From Seriola aureovittata (taxonomy: Eukaryota > Chordata > Actinopteri > Carangiformes > Carangidae), in NCBI RefSeq assembly GCF_021018895.1, contig NC_079377.1:16663501-16727500 (forward strand): a stretch of 64,000 nt of DNA, read 5' to 3'. Both the position numbers and the translations under genes were made by a program. The notes beneath the pieces were generated by a model, which was not told the origin of the DNA, did no database searches, and worked only from the letters and a program-made list of their open reading frames with translations. Shown here in pieces: positions 1 to 11,804 of this stretch; within the stretch, counting starts at the first letter, position 1; each line of letters opens with the position of its first letter.

Positions 1-322
1 CTTCATTCCTTTACTCACTGGTGGAAATCTACGGCAATATTAACTCTTGTTTTGCTTCCATTTCTGTCACTTCTTTTCTTCTACTGAAGTTAGTATTCTA
101 ACTAGTTAGCCCCGGCCTGGTTGGCCTGTCTGCTCACTTTCCGATACTGAGTCACCCTAACCCTAACCGCTGAAGGTGTAGCCCTGCTCAGAGGGCCTAT
201 TATAACCTCTTGTATTTTAAACTATGGCTGAAGCTTTGGTAAGACTTGAAAGTAACCAGCTGTTGATGCTAATGTTGGCTATGTAGCAATAGCAAAACTT
301 ACAAATAGCTAATTTAATGCAA
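1..322 (+). mobile_element. Family A MITE, copy 1 (cut by window start)
   Basis: It shares long blocks with 18459-18885 and 21535-21887: CTTCATTCCTTTACT, TTCTACTGAAGTTAG, TAGCCCCGGCC and CTGCTCAGAGGGCCTATTAT. It ends ACTTACAAATAGCTAATTTAATGCAAA, like the right end of the third copy. Its left end is outside the window. It is non-coding and has no recognisable transposase. Confidence 0.8.
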
Positions 323-3300
323 ATGTTGATATTTTTCCAAATCAAGCTTGAAACTCCTTTTCAGAGATTTTATTGGATTTTTCCAGCATTAAGCTGCTGT
401 TTATTTGGTGTGCAGATATAAAAAATACAAAAATGCACCATCTTTTTCTTATTCACAACTTAAGTTACATACTTTTGAAAATGTATTGTACTGTACCAAG
501 TAAATGTAACTTCAAACTCCACAAAGGAAGATCATTAACAACAAGAGGAACACATAGCAGATGTTTAAAAAAAGGTCTAAGATGAACTGCTAGCCACAGA
601 CTAATTATGGACTGTATGATAATCATGTAAATTAGCTGAAGAGGAATTTCTTGGTTCTGCATTTTGAACAGGCAGGAGGAAACGCGTTTTCAAACGGGTG
701 ATCTGACTCACAACCTGGTGATCAGACTCTCCCTGCATCCTACAGTGTATTTATTCTTTGATTTGATCCACCTTTTTCCTTTTCCTGTAAAACAATTATA
801 ACAGCTCCCGTATTTTACTTAGCAAAGTGCTAAGTGGCTGTAGCTGCGTGAAAAATGGATCCAGTTTGAGAAATGTTTCCACTTTGTTTCCCAAAATCTG
901 AAGGGAGGAGGAACAAACAGGATCTTGGAATGCCATCAAATCCTGTGGGAGAAGATATTCTTGATGCGGCTGCTTTCAGTGTTTCAGGTTCCCACCAAGT
1001 ACTGACAGATTACTAATCTGTGTGAGCCAGTGTTGCTGCTTTGGTGTGGGTCTCTGTCAAGGATAGGCACAGATAGTCCTGTTTGATCTAGCTGGGAAGG
1101 GAGAAAATTAGAGTGCTTAGAAAATCCCTACCTTTTTTTTTTTTTGTAGTGAAATAGTGCATTGTGTGTTGCACTCATTTTTTACTTTTCCCAGCCAAGC
1201 AAAGCCTTCAAGGTTAAAGTGAACAAGGTTTCTTTTTATCTCTTCTTTAGAGAGAGGGAAAGGTTACACCTGTAACTGACAGACAGAGAGATAGGGAGGC
1301 GCACTGTATGTATACATTCATCTGTCTGTAGCATCTCATTTTCTTTTTTTGTGGAGGGCTTTAACTTTCTTTCTAAAAACTTGACCGCTGTGCCTGTGTT
1401 CTCATGTTTTCACTTCTCCTCACATCCTCGGGTCTCAGTGTTGCACACAGAAAAACAAGCTAAGTTGGCCATTGTATAACGGCTCTGCAGGGTGATCAAG
1501 AGCAAACGCTGGGTATCTCTATAAAGTACATTGTACCAGCACAGAGATATGAGTAAATGAGACAGACAGAGAGGACAATAGAGCTCTGTGGGTAAGCAAA
1601 GACACGGCTGGTGTCTGTTATTTCTGCCTCCCTGTAGGTTTGCATGTCTGTGACAAAAGAGAAAGGCCTCTTCCCATGTTTGCACAGTGTGTGCGCCCTG
1701 CTCCTGTACTGTTTGTGTACAGTCTGTGCACGCCTTTCAGCGATCAAACAGTGCGGTTGGTGTGTAGGAGTCAGTCAGTGTTTGAGTACTGAGTGAGTCA
1801 GTTGATGCACTTCATGCCTGTCTGAGATTTGGATGTTTCCCCTTTTCTGGCTCTTTTTTTTTTTTTTTTTTTTAATCACTCCTCCCTTCCTCCGACATAC
1901 ACTCATAATCAGTGAGATGAAGGGATGGGAGGAGTGCTAGAGGAAGGAGCAGAGATGGGGGGTCTCTTCTTTTTTTTTTTTCTTCTTTCTCTCTGTACTC
2001 CATCACTGAGTTGCACGTGGCAGTTATCTCCCAGGGTTAGGAAGCAAAGTCCATTCTGAGGGGAGGAAGTCAAACTGTCACTGATGCTCAAATTTATCAG
2101 CTTCCTTTTAAGATTTACGGCCGTATCGCGGACTACTCCTCTGCATGAGAATCCACAGGTCACAGTGGAGAGTGAGGCGCGTGCACGCACACACACCGGG
2201 ACATACGTGCACACATGCGTGACATGCTTGCATACCTCAGGCACTCCATCACAATGGTGCACACTCTGAGCATACTTCTGTCTCTGAGAAAAGGGGAAAC
2301 AGAGACAGGAGAGGATGTGTTGTGAAATTGAGGGGAGAGTTGAATCAAGGATTGAACCAAGAATGCCGCAATATGACACAAATGGCCAAAATTTAAACAA
2401 CTTCTCCTCTGCAAATTTACAGTGTTACAAGCTTGACCACGGTATTTGTCACCGAGCATGAGTGTGAGAAAACCACTCAGGCCACAGAACATTTTTCAAC
2501 CTTTGTCCTTCATCACAGGCTAGATGGATTGTCAGCTGGAGTAAATCTGGGTAAATGCAGCACAATGTAGTTTACAAAGGCCTTGTAAGGAGTTTGGCTT
2601 TGGAAAGCCCCACAGCATGCTATTCATTTTCCCTCCCCTGCGCTCGCCAGCCCACTCCACCCGGCTATTATGGCGGGGTTGCTCTCCAGGGACCCCCAAC
2701 ACAGACGCTAGTTTGGAAACCCCAAGCATGCCCGACCGCCTGCATTTCAGCGAGGAAAAAAAAAGGGGGGGGGGGGGGGGACGAAGAAAAGGAGAGAGCA
2801 GCCTTGTTCCTGGCTGCATCTTCCTGAGTCTGTGATTTCCCTCCACTGTGAATGTAAACAAACAACGACATGAAAGAGGAAAGCAGCGGCAGTACGGAGG
2901 AAAACATAAGAGGCGGCGAAGGAGTAGAGAAGAAACAGTCAGCAGGCAAAACATATCTTGGCATGAGGCGTGAGATACAAGTCACCAGCTCATTTACTGG
3001 TACTGCTGCCAGACACCGAGACAAAAAACACATGCAGGCAACAAAAGCTGGCTTCCAGACACACTGGCACTGAGGGGACTGTCTATAAAGCTTATGGCAC
3101 ACATCAATTCAAGCTCGGTGTTCAACATTTGATGATTAAGGAGACCAAAACTAATGTTTAAGTTATACTTTTATAACGCTCATCACCTGCAAAACACAGG
3201 GATAGATTAATGAGTGGTTAAACAGATTTATTAACTGGATTTTATGTTCCTGAGGATCAAAATGTTGCTCTGTCTCCACATATTTTTCATCATTTTAAAA

Positions 3301-3616
3301 ATGATAAGTCCCCCCTACATATTCCTGCTGACTGTGTCACATCTCAAAATTAAGGTTCATTTTGTATGTTCTCGGTCACTAATATTCCCAGTTTTGTAAA
3401 ACATGTATGAAAAAAGAAAAAACTTAGTAGTAAGTAAAGTAACACATCAAACTGAATTTATTTTATTTTACACAGGTTATATTTAACCACATAAATTTGG
3501 TAAGTCATCAGTTTTGTTCAAGAGCTTACATCCAATATTTAAATTAATTCAATATTCTTTATGTTGTTGGAACATCTAATTAAAAAGACAAAGAAGTGTG
3601 CAAACATGGATGCCAT
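323..3616. other. gene-free stretch
   Basis: It holds T-rich tracts (about 1132-1145, 1854-1874 and 1970-1981) and the poly(A)-poly(G) tract at about 2756-2780. Many short overlapping frames exist on both strands around 1.9-3.1 kb, but none has a domain or splice context. Nothing else was recognised. Confidence 0.6.
2765..2780 (+). repeat. poly(G) tract after poly(A)
   Basis: Sixteen G bases follow about nine A bases. It is a slippage-prone homopolymer. Confidence 0.95.
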
Positions 3617-3842
3617 TAAAAGATAAGTTCACTTTGTTCAAGTCTACCCACTAACATGTCCACATGTGCATTGAAACTTATTGGACACTGGTTTGGTCTA
3701 TGAAATTCCTCCTGAGTTGCAATGGAGGAATTGTAACACGAAGTGAGAATTTGGTAACAGAGACCAATAAGTCTTTCAATGTGCATATGGACATGTGATT
3801 ATTGCGTTAAGATAGACGTAAAAAATGTGAACATATCCTTTC
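3617..3842. mobile_element. fold-back inverted-repeat element
   Basis: The left arm (about 3617-3708) and right arm (about 3745-3842) are imperfect reverse complements. For example, ACATGTCCACATGTGCATTG on the left pairs with CAATGTGCATATGGACATGT on the right, and GATAAGTTCAC pairs with GTGAACATATC. The arms are about 90-100 bp with a spacer of only about 36 bp, typical of a fold-back MITE. It is non-coding. Confidence 0.75.
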
Positions 3843-5659
3843 TCACAAGCACCACGAAGGGAGAGACTTTAGTGTAGTCCCTGCTTGCATTTGCATTGCC
3901 AGGTGATGAAAAGATATGACAGAAAAACATTAAGAAGACAGAATCTTTGTGATGGTTTACTAACCTCAAGCAAGGTTAGATCTCTGAAGTTATTTATAGA
4001 CAGTGCTGGCATGAAATGGATAAGTATCTCTAATAATAACATTTGCACAGAAGGTAGGAAATCTGTCCACAAACTTGTCGTCATGAACATTTTAAAGAAC
4101 TGGTCTGGTGCTTTTTACTCTTATGAACGCTGTATGTAACAACACCTTATTTTCAAATCATTATAAATCACAAGGAACAATTATGACGTGCATTGATTTT
4201 CTAGGATGACAGCTAAATTACAGTAGCTATACGTGGGGCGCTTGATGAATACTTCTATATCAGCTAATCATGCTGACTTAAAATCACACTAACATCAGCA
4301 TACATGTGCACTATTAACAATGAATGTCCTTGTCAGCTAATGACAGCTTACGACATCCAGGCCTAGTGTTATAACAAACTGTTACATAACCTGTGCAGAA
4401 CAAAATGGTACCATGTGAAAAGGCCTGTGTTCATGGGTGGACCTGAGCAGTGAACAGGGCGTCAGGGACAGATTGATTGGGTGTCAGGAGAGTAGGAGGA
4501 AGGAGCTTTATGAGCTGTGAGCTCCAGTTTCTGTTTTCAACATTAGTCACTATTACCTCTGTCTCTCTTTCTTGTTTCCCACTAACTTCTCTGCTTTCTC
4601 TCATGATAACTTCAGTGATAAAAACAAGGAAGGTCTCAGCGTTGATTTAGCAAAGTCTCATGTGTAAGGTATCTGTGCAGCAGTGATATCCAGACAAACC
4701 TGTCTCAGCATCAAAGGGGATTTGTGTTTTTATGGACAATTGTTTCACTTTTCACATGAAATGTGGCGTAATTGGGTTTTCCCATTTTTCTCCTCAATCC
4801 CGGACATCCTGCTTGACCTCTGTGGAGTGAGATTATCAGTTTTGCTTCCCTGTTCTCTCTAATATCCTCCACTGAGGAAAAATGGCAAACGTATATTCAC
4901 CAATCTAAGCCCATATGGAGCTATCTACACCTCTGGGTAGACGCAAAGACTCCCTGAAAAAGGAGGTTTCATTTAAAGCAATTTCCTTCCTTTCTTTCAT
5001 TTTCTTCACTCCATTTTATCGTCCCCCCGGTGCAAACCATGGAAGCTATAGTGCCGTTTCCAGCTGCCAGAACCAGCCACAAAGTGCTCTCAAATCTGTG
5101 TCATATGGCCTGTGTCTGTTTTGCTCTCACCACGGCCTCGCCACTTAAAAAAGTGTGGCCCCTGTAACATGAAGGCGGAATGCACTGCATGTTCAACAAC
5201 AGCATGTACACTTTTTTGTTTAGAAAAGATTAATGTATAAACATGGTTGATCTGCTTTCTGATATTTACATATCTGTAATTTAGCCGTAGCTAAATATTT
5301 ATCGAAAGCTTCCTCCTATTCAGAAGATTCCCTCTTCAGGACGTTAGAAAGAAAATCCCTCCCATGCATCATATTTTGGAGGGCGGCCAATCACTGAAAC
5401 AGTTGTTGTGGCAGGTGATCCTGTGAGGATATGAGCCTATACAGATCTGCATGTTTGTTTTTGTACAGACACAGGCAGCAAAATAACAACAGCAGTGGGT
5501 GGTGATGTTGTGTGTACCAACTCTTTTACTGTATTTTATTAAAGCGGGAACTACTTTAAATCTATATTAATTGATTTAATCAATGAAATTTTTTTTTTTT
5601 TTTTTGGCCAACACAACACTAATATATTTTCATTTTTATATAGCATGTGTTAGCATGCA
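3843..5659. other. gene-free stretch
   Basis: Unique AT-rich sequence with short chance frames. No repeat family or gene was recognised. Confidence 0.6.
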
Positions 5660-6010
5660 GATACTTAACATTATCACTCATTTGGAGTGGTTTGTCTGGC
5701 CACCTGATGAATACAAGTCCAATATTCACTCTCCTGTTAGCTCCGTTTTTGGTCTCCAACAACTCGTAAGGAAAATATCTGGCGTTTTAGTTGCTAAATG
5801 CTCCACTATGCTCACAAGGTAGTTGCAAACTTTGTCCGTCTTCTGTTTGGTGCCAGGCATGTAATGTACACTGGGTTTCTCCGAAAACATCTGCCTGCTA
5901 CAGCTGGAGACAAGAGCGACGAGACTGAACCAGTTTAATCATAAACAATCAGCAGCTACCACTTTTCATGTAAAAATATTGATTAGTTCAGCTCTACAAT
6001 AAATCCACAG
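5660..6010 (+). mobile_element. Family B interspersed element, copy 1
   Basis: It shares TAACATTATCACTCATTTGG, ACAAGTCCAATATTCACTCT, GTTTTTGGTCTC, GGAAAATATCTGGC, AATGCTCCACTATG and GAGACTGAACCA with the copies at 30890 and 34850. It is non-coding and in the same orientation as the other two copies. Confidence 0.78.
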
Positions 6011-7141
6011 GTTTAGAGATTGTTTTCATTTTTACAGTAAGAAAGTAAAAAAGAAAAAGATTCTGTGTTTTCCTTCGTCAGTTGTTTCTGGTGATTCGTC
6101 GATTGGATGGGCTCCAGGCTTGTGACACAGCTTGTTTTTGTAGATGACTGTTGCTTTCCTTGTGCTGCTAACACTGTACTTTATGTTTTACTTGGAATTA
6201 TCTGAACGCCATCTAGTTCTGGCATAAAGCCCTTTGGATTTCTGAAGGTGTTTGTCCAACAGAGAGTGTCAGACAGGGAAAAGCAGTCAGTGCTGACATG
6301 GAAATTGTGGGTTTACGAAAGAGGGAGTGATCCAGGATGCAAAACAAACATCACTCTTCCTTCTTTTGTGAAATCCTGAAGGGAGGTCTCCCTGCATGGT
6401 GCTAACTTTAAACTATCATTCGTTAGTCAAAGATCATATCAAGATAATCCCACATTTGTTGGAAGTAAACAGGTTGATCACACTTGTCCTACTTTAAACA
6501 TTTCAGACAGGTCCTGCCTTCCTCATCCACAGTTTGGTGTAAGGTTTCTGCCTTCCATCTGTCCAGTTGCATGCCTCCCCCCACACCCCCTGGTTTTTGT
6601 TTTTTTCCCACTAATGGTTGTGTTCAGTAGAAATCTACATGTACAAAGATTTCTCTCAAACTCACGCACTCATGTAACCTGGTTTGCCACACTCAAATGT
6701 CATAAGTCTGTTAGAATAACCCAGTTAAGCTAATACTGGATCATGAGAAACATAATTAAGATGCCTGACTGTCTCTAATGGTTAAATAAGTTACTGAGAA
6801 AGTGTAATGGCTATTACAATTCGTCACTCTCTTACTACTGTATTAGAGTCTTTAGTCTTTTTTAAACTTGTTTTTGCTGGAGGTGTCTTCTGTTTGGGAA
6901 TATTCTTATCAGTTTAAGTACTTATTCACATAGTGATTGTGTGAGAACCCTGTTTGTGACTTCAAGCCACTTTTAGCCTCTTTCATGGCTTAGTTGCAAA
7001 GTAAAGGTATAGCTGCTCTTTCAATTACAGAGGGTCACCATCCCTCTTCATTTACTGTTTGCACTTTGAAGGAGTAGTTTTGGGGGAGTGCACTGATTTG
7101 CTTTTTGGTTGAGAGTTAATATTAGATGAGGAGATTGATAA
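6011..7141. other. gene-free stretch
   Basis: Unique sequence with no recognised gene, RNA or repeat. Confidence 0.6.
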
Positions 7142-7526
7142 TAGGGCTGTCACGATATCAGATTTTCATTTTCGCAATACATATTAAAAAATATATATAT
7201 ATTAATAATAATAATAATGCTAATTTTTAACTTTTTTTATTGAGTATTTTGTCTCCTTTTTGGCAACTGAATTAAACTCAAATACAAGTGTAGGGAGGTG
7301 GGGGGGAAATGTGTAACCATAACTGTACAAAAGCGTACAAAAAGAACAATTACACTTCATTGATAGTAGGCAGTAGGCAACCAGATGAACTGATAAACAA
7401 AAGATCCACAAGGTCTAACATCTGCCATCAGAATATTATGATATGTGTATCATTAACACAATATCAATATTTCATTTTTTTAAACATCACAGTTATCATC
7501 ACTACTGGTAGATTGCGACACCCCTA
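7142..7526. mobile_element. hAT-like MITE
   Basis: It starts TAGGGCTGTCACGATA and ends TTGCGACACCCCTA, whose reverse complement TAGGGGTGTCGCAA gives short terminal inverted repeats. TAGGGnTGTC ends are typical of hAT-type non-autonomous elements. The flanks share TGATA (ATTGATAA left, CCTGATAC right), possibly a decayed 8-bp target duplication. Inside is an AATAATAAT microsatellite. It is 385 bp and non-coding. Confidence 0.7.
7190..7218 (+). repeat. AT / AAT microsatellite inside the hAT-like element
   Basis: A short TATATA run passes into five AAT units. It belongs to the element at 7142-7526. Confidence 0.85.
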
Positions 7527-10500
7527 CCTGATACCACTCTTACATCTGTCTGTTAAATATGCATGCACCTTTGAATTTATGCAGTTTATGACACTCACAT
7601 CCTCATAAATGCACATGAATACACAGTGCAAAAATAGGGCGATGTTTACCACAATTCAAAGCGGTTATCTGTAATGCAGGAAGTGTGTGTGCAATGAAGG
7701 AAGCCTAACTAAAGGATAAACACACCACACCTCATGCTCTCTTGTCCTGTCAGATTCCGTCTCACTCTGCCTGACTGCTTCTGCTGCTGCTGCATGCAGC
7801 CATCAGGCCAACAGGAGTGGCAGCGGCAAATGCCTGACATGTTTAAATCGCTACAAGGCTTATAGGCTTTTATTGTCCCAAAAGCATTAAATCGGTTGCA
7901 GCGCTCTATATGCAAACTGCTGATAAAAAACATGAAAACTAGGCGTGTTCAGTGCACACAATTATCTCAGTTTCAATGGAACATCTTGTGCTCATGGAAG
8001 AAAGATGCACCGACTAACTGACACTCCTTAAACATACTCACACCTATAAACAAATTATATCATCATTACTTGTAGGGCATTTCCTTGACGACACTGTGTA
8101 TTAGGTCAGCCTCATCTGTCAATCCCAGAAATGCGCACAAAAGGGCATTAATACAAACAGAAAGACACAGAAAGACGGCGTGTTTGCTTTATCAGCTCGT
8201 CGTGGCACGGCATGAACAAAGGGCCTGGTTTTTTTGCCGCACAATACTCATCGCAGGTTATTCCTGGTGCCCTGACGTTGGAGAGGGATGAAAGAACGGC
8301 CACAAAGGAAAGAATGCGGTTCCTGTTGTGGTCTTAGGGGGTCATGGGTGAGTAGATGTGGGGGTGGGGTGTCTGACTTTTCACATTGGGTGGCCCCTTG
8401 GGGTGCATGAGTCAAGGTCTGCCGTGGGAGAAGGGGTGTAGGGAGGCGGGGGGAAATGGGTGTTTATAGGCCAGAGCTGGAGGGGATCAGAGGGGCCAGT
8501 TGTGTTTTTAAGAACAAGACGACACAAAAGATGCCACCTCGACAAAACCCTGGAAAAAGAAAGTTTTAAGGAATGTAGAAAGTCATCCTTGGCTCTTACG
8601 TAACATTTAAAACTGACGCAAAATGGTGATGGAAGTGGGGTTTGCTCGAGTCTCCTTTTCATGCTTTGACAGCCTGAGTTATCAACGCTAAACTTAAGTC
8701 CTGACGATTTCCCTGCAGGGGCATCTTGGCCTCTGCTAGAACAACAAAACAAATGCTGACAGAGGAGACACATGACATGTAAATCCCTGTGGTAACACTG
8801 TGTTCACCACTTGCATTTGTGTACACTAGATGAATATGTGTGCATATGCGCATGAGATAGAAAGAGTATGCCCTTGCTTCCCTGGTGTTTACTTTGTGAG
8901 TGTCATGTGCTGTGAGTATATAGAGGTAACACATCTAGGATACTACACACATCTAAGTGTGACTGCGTGACACCGGGAGTGTTTTTATAAGGGTTTGTGT
9001 GCACATGCTCCACTTTTGGCTGACTCCCTTAACTGTCCCTTAACGGGTAATGCCACCACAGAATCTAGTTCTGCCGCTGTCTGACTGGCTGTCTGTGTTC
9101 ACTGCAGCCTCAGGGCTGTCGTTATTAGAGACAATACCCCTGTTATAATTAACAACTGATGACAGTAAGCTTAAGGAGGCAGCTTTTCTCTTTTTTATTG
9201 AAAACATCCAACTCAATGAGCACAAAGTAACCCATTCACTCAGGGAAGTGAGACCTTTTGAGTCCCCTTTGTGTACCTATGTTAGGGCCTGCTGTTCAGT
9301 GAGCACATGTGTTCAAATGTCATGGTGTGCAAAAGCAGAAAAATCTTCTGCGATGAGGATGAAAGCAGCAGGAAAAAAAAACAACAACTTTCACTTTTTT
9401 TTCACTCTCTGGCTCTTTGTAACATTCCTCACTCTCCATTTCTCTGTCCATGTGCTTGCGTGCGTAGTGCAGTCTAATTGGCAGAGTGGTAGTCTGGGAC
9501 CCTGTGGCTGCTCTGCCTGGAAGACTGGCACAACAATACAGGAAGCCAGCACTTGTCTGGCAGGGATGGGGAGGAGGACACAGCGTACATGTATGCTGTG
9601 TCCAAGTATGCAGGATTTCTCATTAAATATATTTGAATTAAGACCATCTTTGTTCATTTCTAAATCAAATGATCACCTGGGAGCAACAGTATTACTTTCC
9701 ATTGTTAATGAGGGGTTGGGGTTGGGGTCAAATATGGCTCTTGGTCAACACGCTCTAAAAGTATGAAACGAAATGAACCTATGAACCCTTCTGTGTTGAG
9801 GGTGATGATTAAAGAAGAATTAAGCAATCATTACTGGAAATTATTTATTAGGCCATAATCTTTAACTGTTGATGATGAATGATGACCCATGTTTTTACTA
9901 TTACCATGAAATCCGAACTCCATGCAACTCCTGTCAGATTGAAAAACCTGCTGAATTGCTTTGTCTTGTGCAACTTTGTAGATGGGGCTGGGAAACATCA
10001 ACAGGCTAATGGATTCTCTTGATGTCACTCTGAATAATGAAATGTTGAATTTTTAATGGGGAAAACAGTTTTTCCCCATTTAGCCATGCACAAGATCCAG
10101 ATGAATTATCAGCATTACATTCTGCCTCAGTTTTTGGATTTCTTCCCTCTGTAAGAGATGTCCTGTGTACAGATTAAATCAAAACAGCTAACCAATTACA
10201 ACAAGTTACAAACATATATAAATCTGGGAGAGACTACTATGTCAAGCCAAACAGATCTGGGCCACAAAACCTCCCTTCCACCATGGATACCCTCACACAG
10301 AAAGGAAAATGCACAAGGAAACAGTACACCGCGAAGGAGAGGAGACGAGGTCATCTTTCACACAGGGGAGAGAGAGACAAGACATGAGGCTGAATCTCTT
10401 GGAGGACGAAGATCCAGATCCAAAACATCTGGAAGTGAGGCACCGACAGCCAGGGGAGAGGGAGAGGTCCTCTCTGGCTGGGCCGATGGTGCAGCACAGA

Positions 10501-10789
10501 GACTGAACTGCTTCCCCCGAAATTCACATTTGGACAAGGGCTTTAATTCAGAATGACAAAGACACTGAGGTCAGTCCATCCCAAAGCCCCATGATCATCA
10601 GGCAATCTGATGCAGAGATGGAACAGCAGATTTCTCTACCTTAAGAACTCCTAAATAATCCCCCAAGATTTACTTTCACTAAGAAAAGTTCGACCATTAA
10701 GTTGATAGGCTGTGTAATGGTGTTAATATGAGCTGATAGTTTCAGCATGTAGGGATAATTAAACTAAATAAGCAAGTTGTTGACTTGGT
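7527..10789. other. gene-free stretch
   Basis: Several frames of 60-172 codons exist (the longest is 9248-9766), but they lack domains, splice context or plausible amino-acid composition. I treat them as chance frames. Confidence 0.6.
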
Positions 10790-11145
10790 AAAATAATCTC
10801 GGCTAATCAGTGGGTCCGCTCCTCCAGGCTTTGTAAACACACTGAAGGTAATTGAGAGAGCAGAGTTGGGAAATACAGCAATGCATAAACAGGTTTGGGT
10901 ACGGCAGCGCATAACTATTTATGCACTGATCCAAAGCTTCTGCATCTGGCTTTGAACGAACAAAAAACACATTACAAATTGCGTTTGAGTGCAGCGTTAA
11001 TGTACACATAAACACAATATATTTAGAGTTAATGTAGTGCTCCTTTCTGAAATGCCATTCTCTTGCACTGTGCTCCAGTAAAAATCTATCTAGATGCCTA
11101 TCTGGCAGGAGGACAGGAAATTTGAGAAGCCATAACCAAATCAAT
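10790..11145. promoter_or_regulatory. candidate conserved non-coding element
   Basis: Repeat-free sequence with GGTAATTGAG, GCGCATAACTATTTATGCAC (a near palindrome) and GAGTTAATGTAG sites. The minus-strand open frame across it has no recognisable protein features. This is a compositional inference only. Confidence 0.2.
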
Positions 11146-11294
11146 AAGCCCAGTGATGATTATTCAACACCCTGAGCGAGAGGCAGCTGTCAGGGAGACG
11201 CAGTCAAACACTCCCCACGGCTTTGAACCTGGGCAGAGCCTCCATGGGATGAAGCAGGGTGGAGAGCTACACAGCTCTGACGTCAGCATGGCAG

Positions 11295-11295
<1 letters not shown>

Positions 11296-11360
<65 letters not shown>
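11296..11360 (+). repeat. (TG)n microsatellite
   Basis: About 32 uninterrupted TG units. Long alternating purine-pyrimidine arrays like this are polymorphic and can adopt Z-DNA. Confidence 0.98.
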
Positions 11361-11362
<2 letters not shown>

Positions 11363-11670
11363 AGCTTAGGTAACAATATGGCAGTTAACTTTCCTTCAAC
11401 TACCAACCGAAGCGACACGGAATAACACTGCTAATGTTTAACAAACACAGGTGACGGGGCGTGCATGTGTGCTTGTGTGTTTATATCCCTTGATAACCCC
11501 CGTCCTGACCTTTCTATCAGGGGCTCATCTTCAATCGTGCTGGTCAGGGCCACTAATCATTTCACAGGCTGTTGCACAACACCTTTCATCAGCATGAAGG
11601 AACAAACTGTGCTACCAGTGACGCTCACACTTAATAAAGACAACCAGTAGCCTCCCTGTACCCCCCGCCC

Positions 11671-11804
11671 CCACCACCACACACACACCCACACACACGC
11701 ACGCATACACACACACCCACATACACACACACAGACACACACAGACAGACACACACAGACAGACACACACACAGACAGACACACACACACACACACACAC
11801 ACGT
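11671..11804 (+). repeat. compound (CA)n / CAGA microsatellite
   Basis: A 134 bp mixed array: CA runs with interspersed CACACAGACAGA units, CGCACG breaks and a CCACCACC lead-in. It lies 310 bp from the (TG)n array above, in the opposite base orientation, so single strands of the two could pair. Confidence 0.95.

Noticed and set aside
154..166. CCCTAACCCTAACC, telomere-like
   Set aside because: Only two units, inside a family A repeat copy and not at a chromosome end.
1909..2400. 163-codon minus-strand frame
   Set aside because: Low-complexity Lys/Ser/Pro tail from a T-rich tract, overlapped by other frames on both strands, and no family features.
9248..9766. 172-codon plus-strand frame
   Set aside because: No domain, an unusual amino-acid mix, a non-ATG beginning (GTG) and no splice or promoter context. 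It fits a chance frame.
10158..10556. 132-codon plus-strand frame with charged residues
   Set aside because: Two overlapping frames are open here because the DNA is purine-rich. No domain or conserved motif was recognised.
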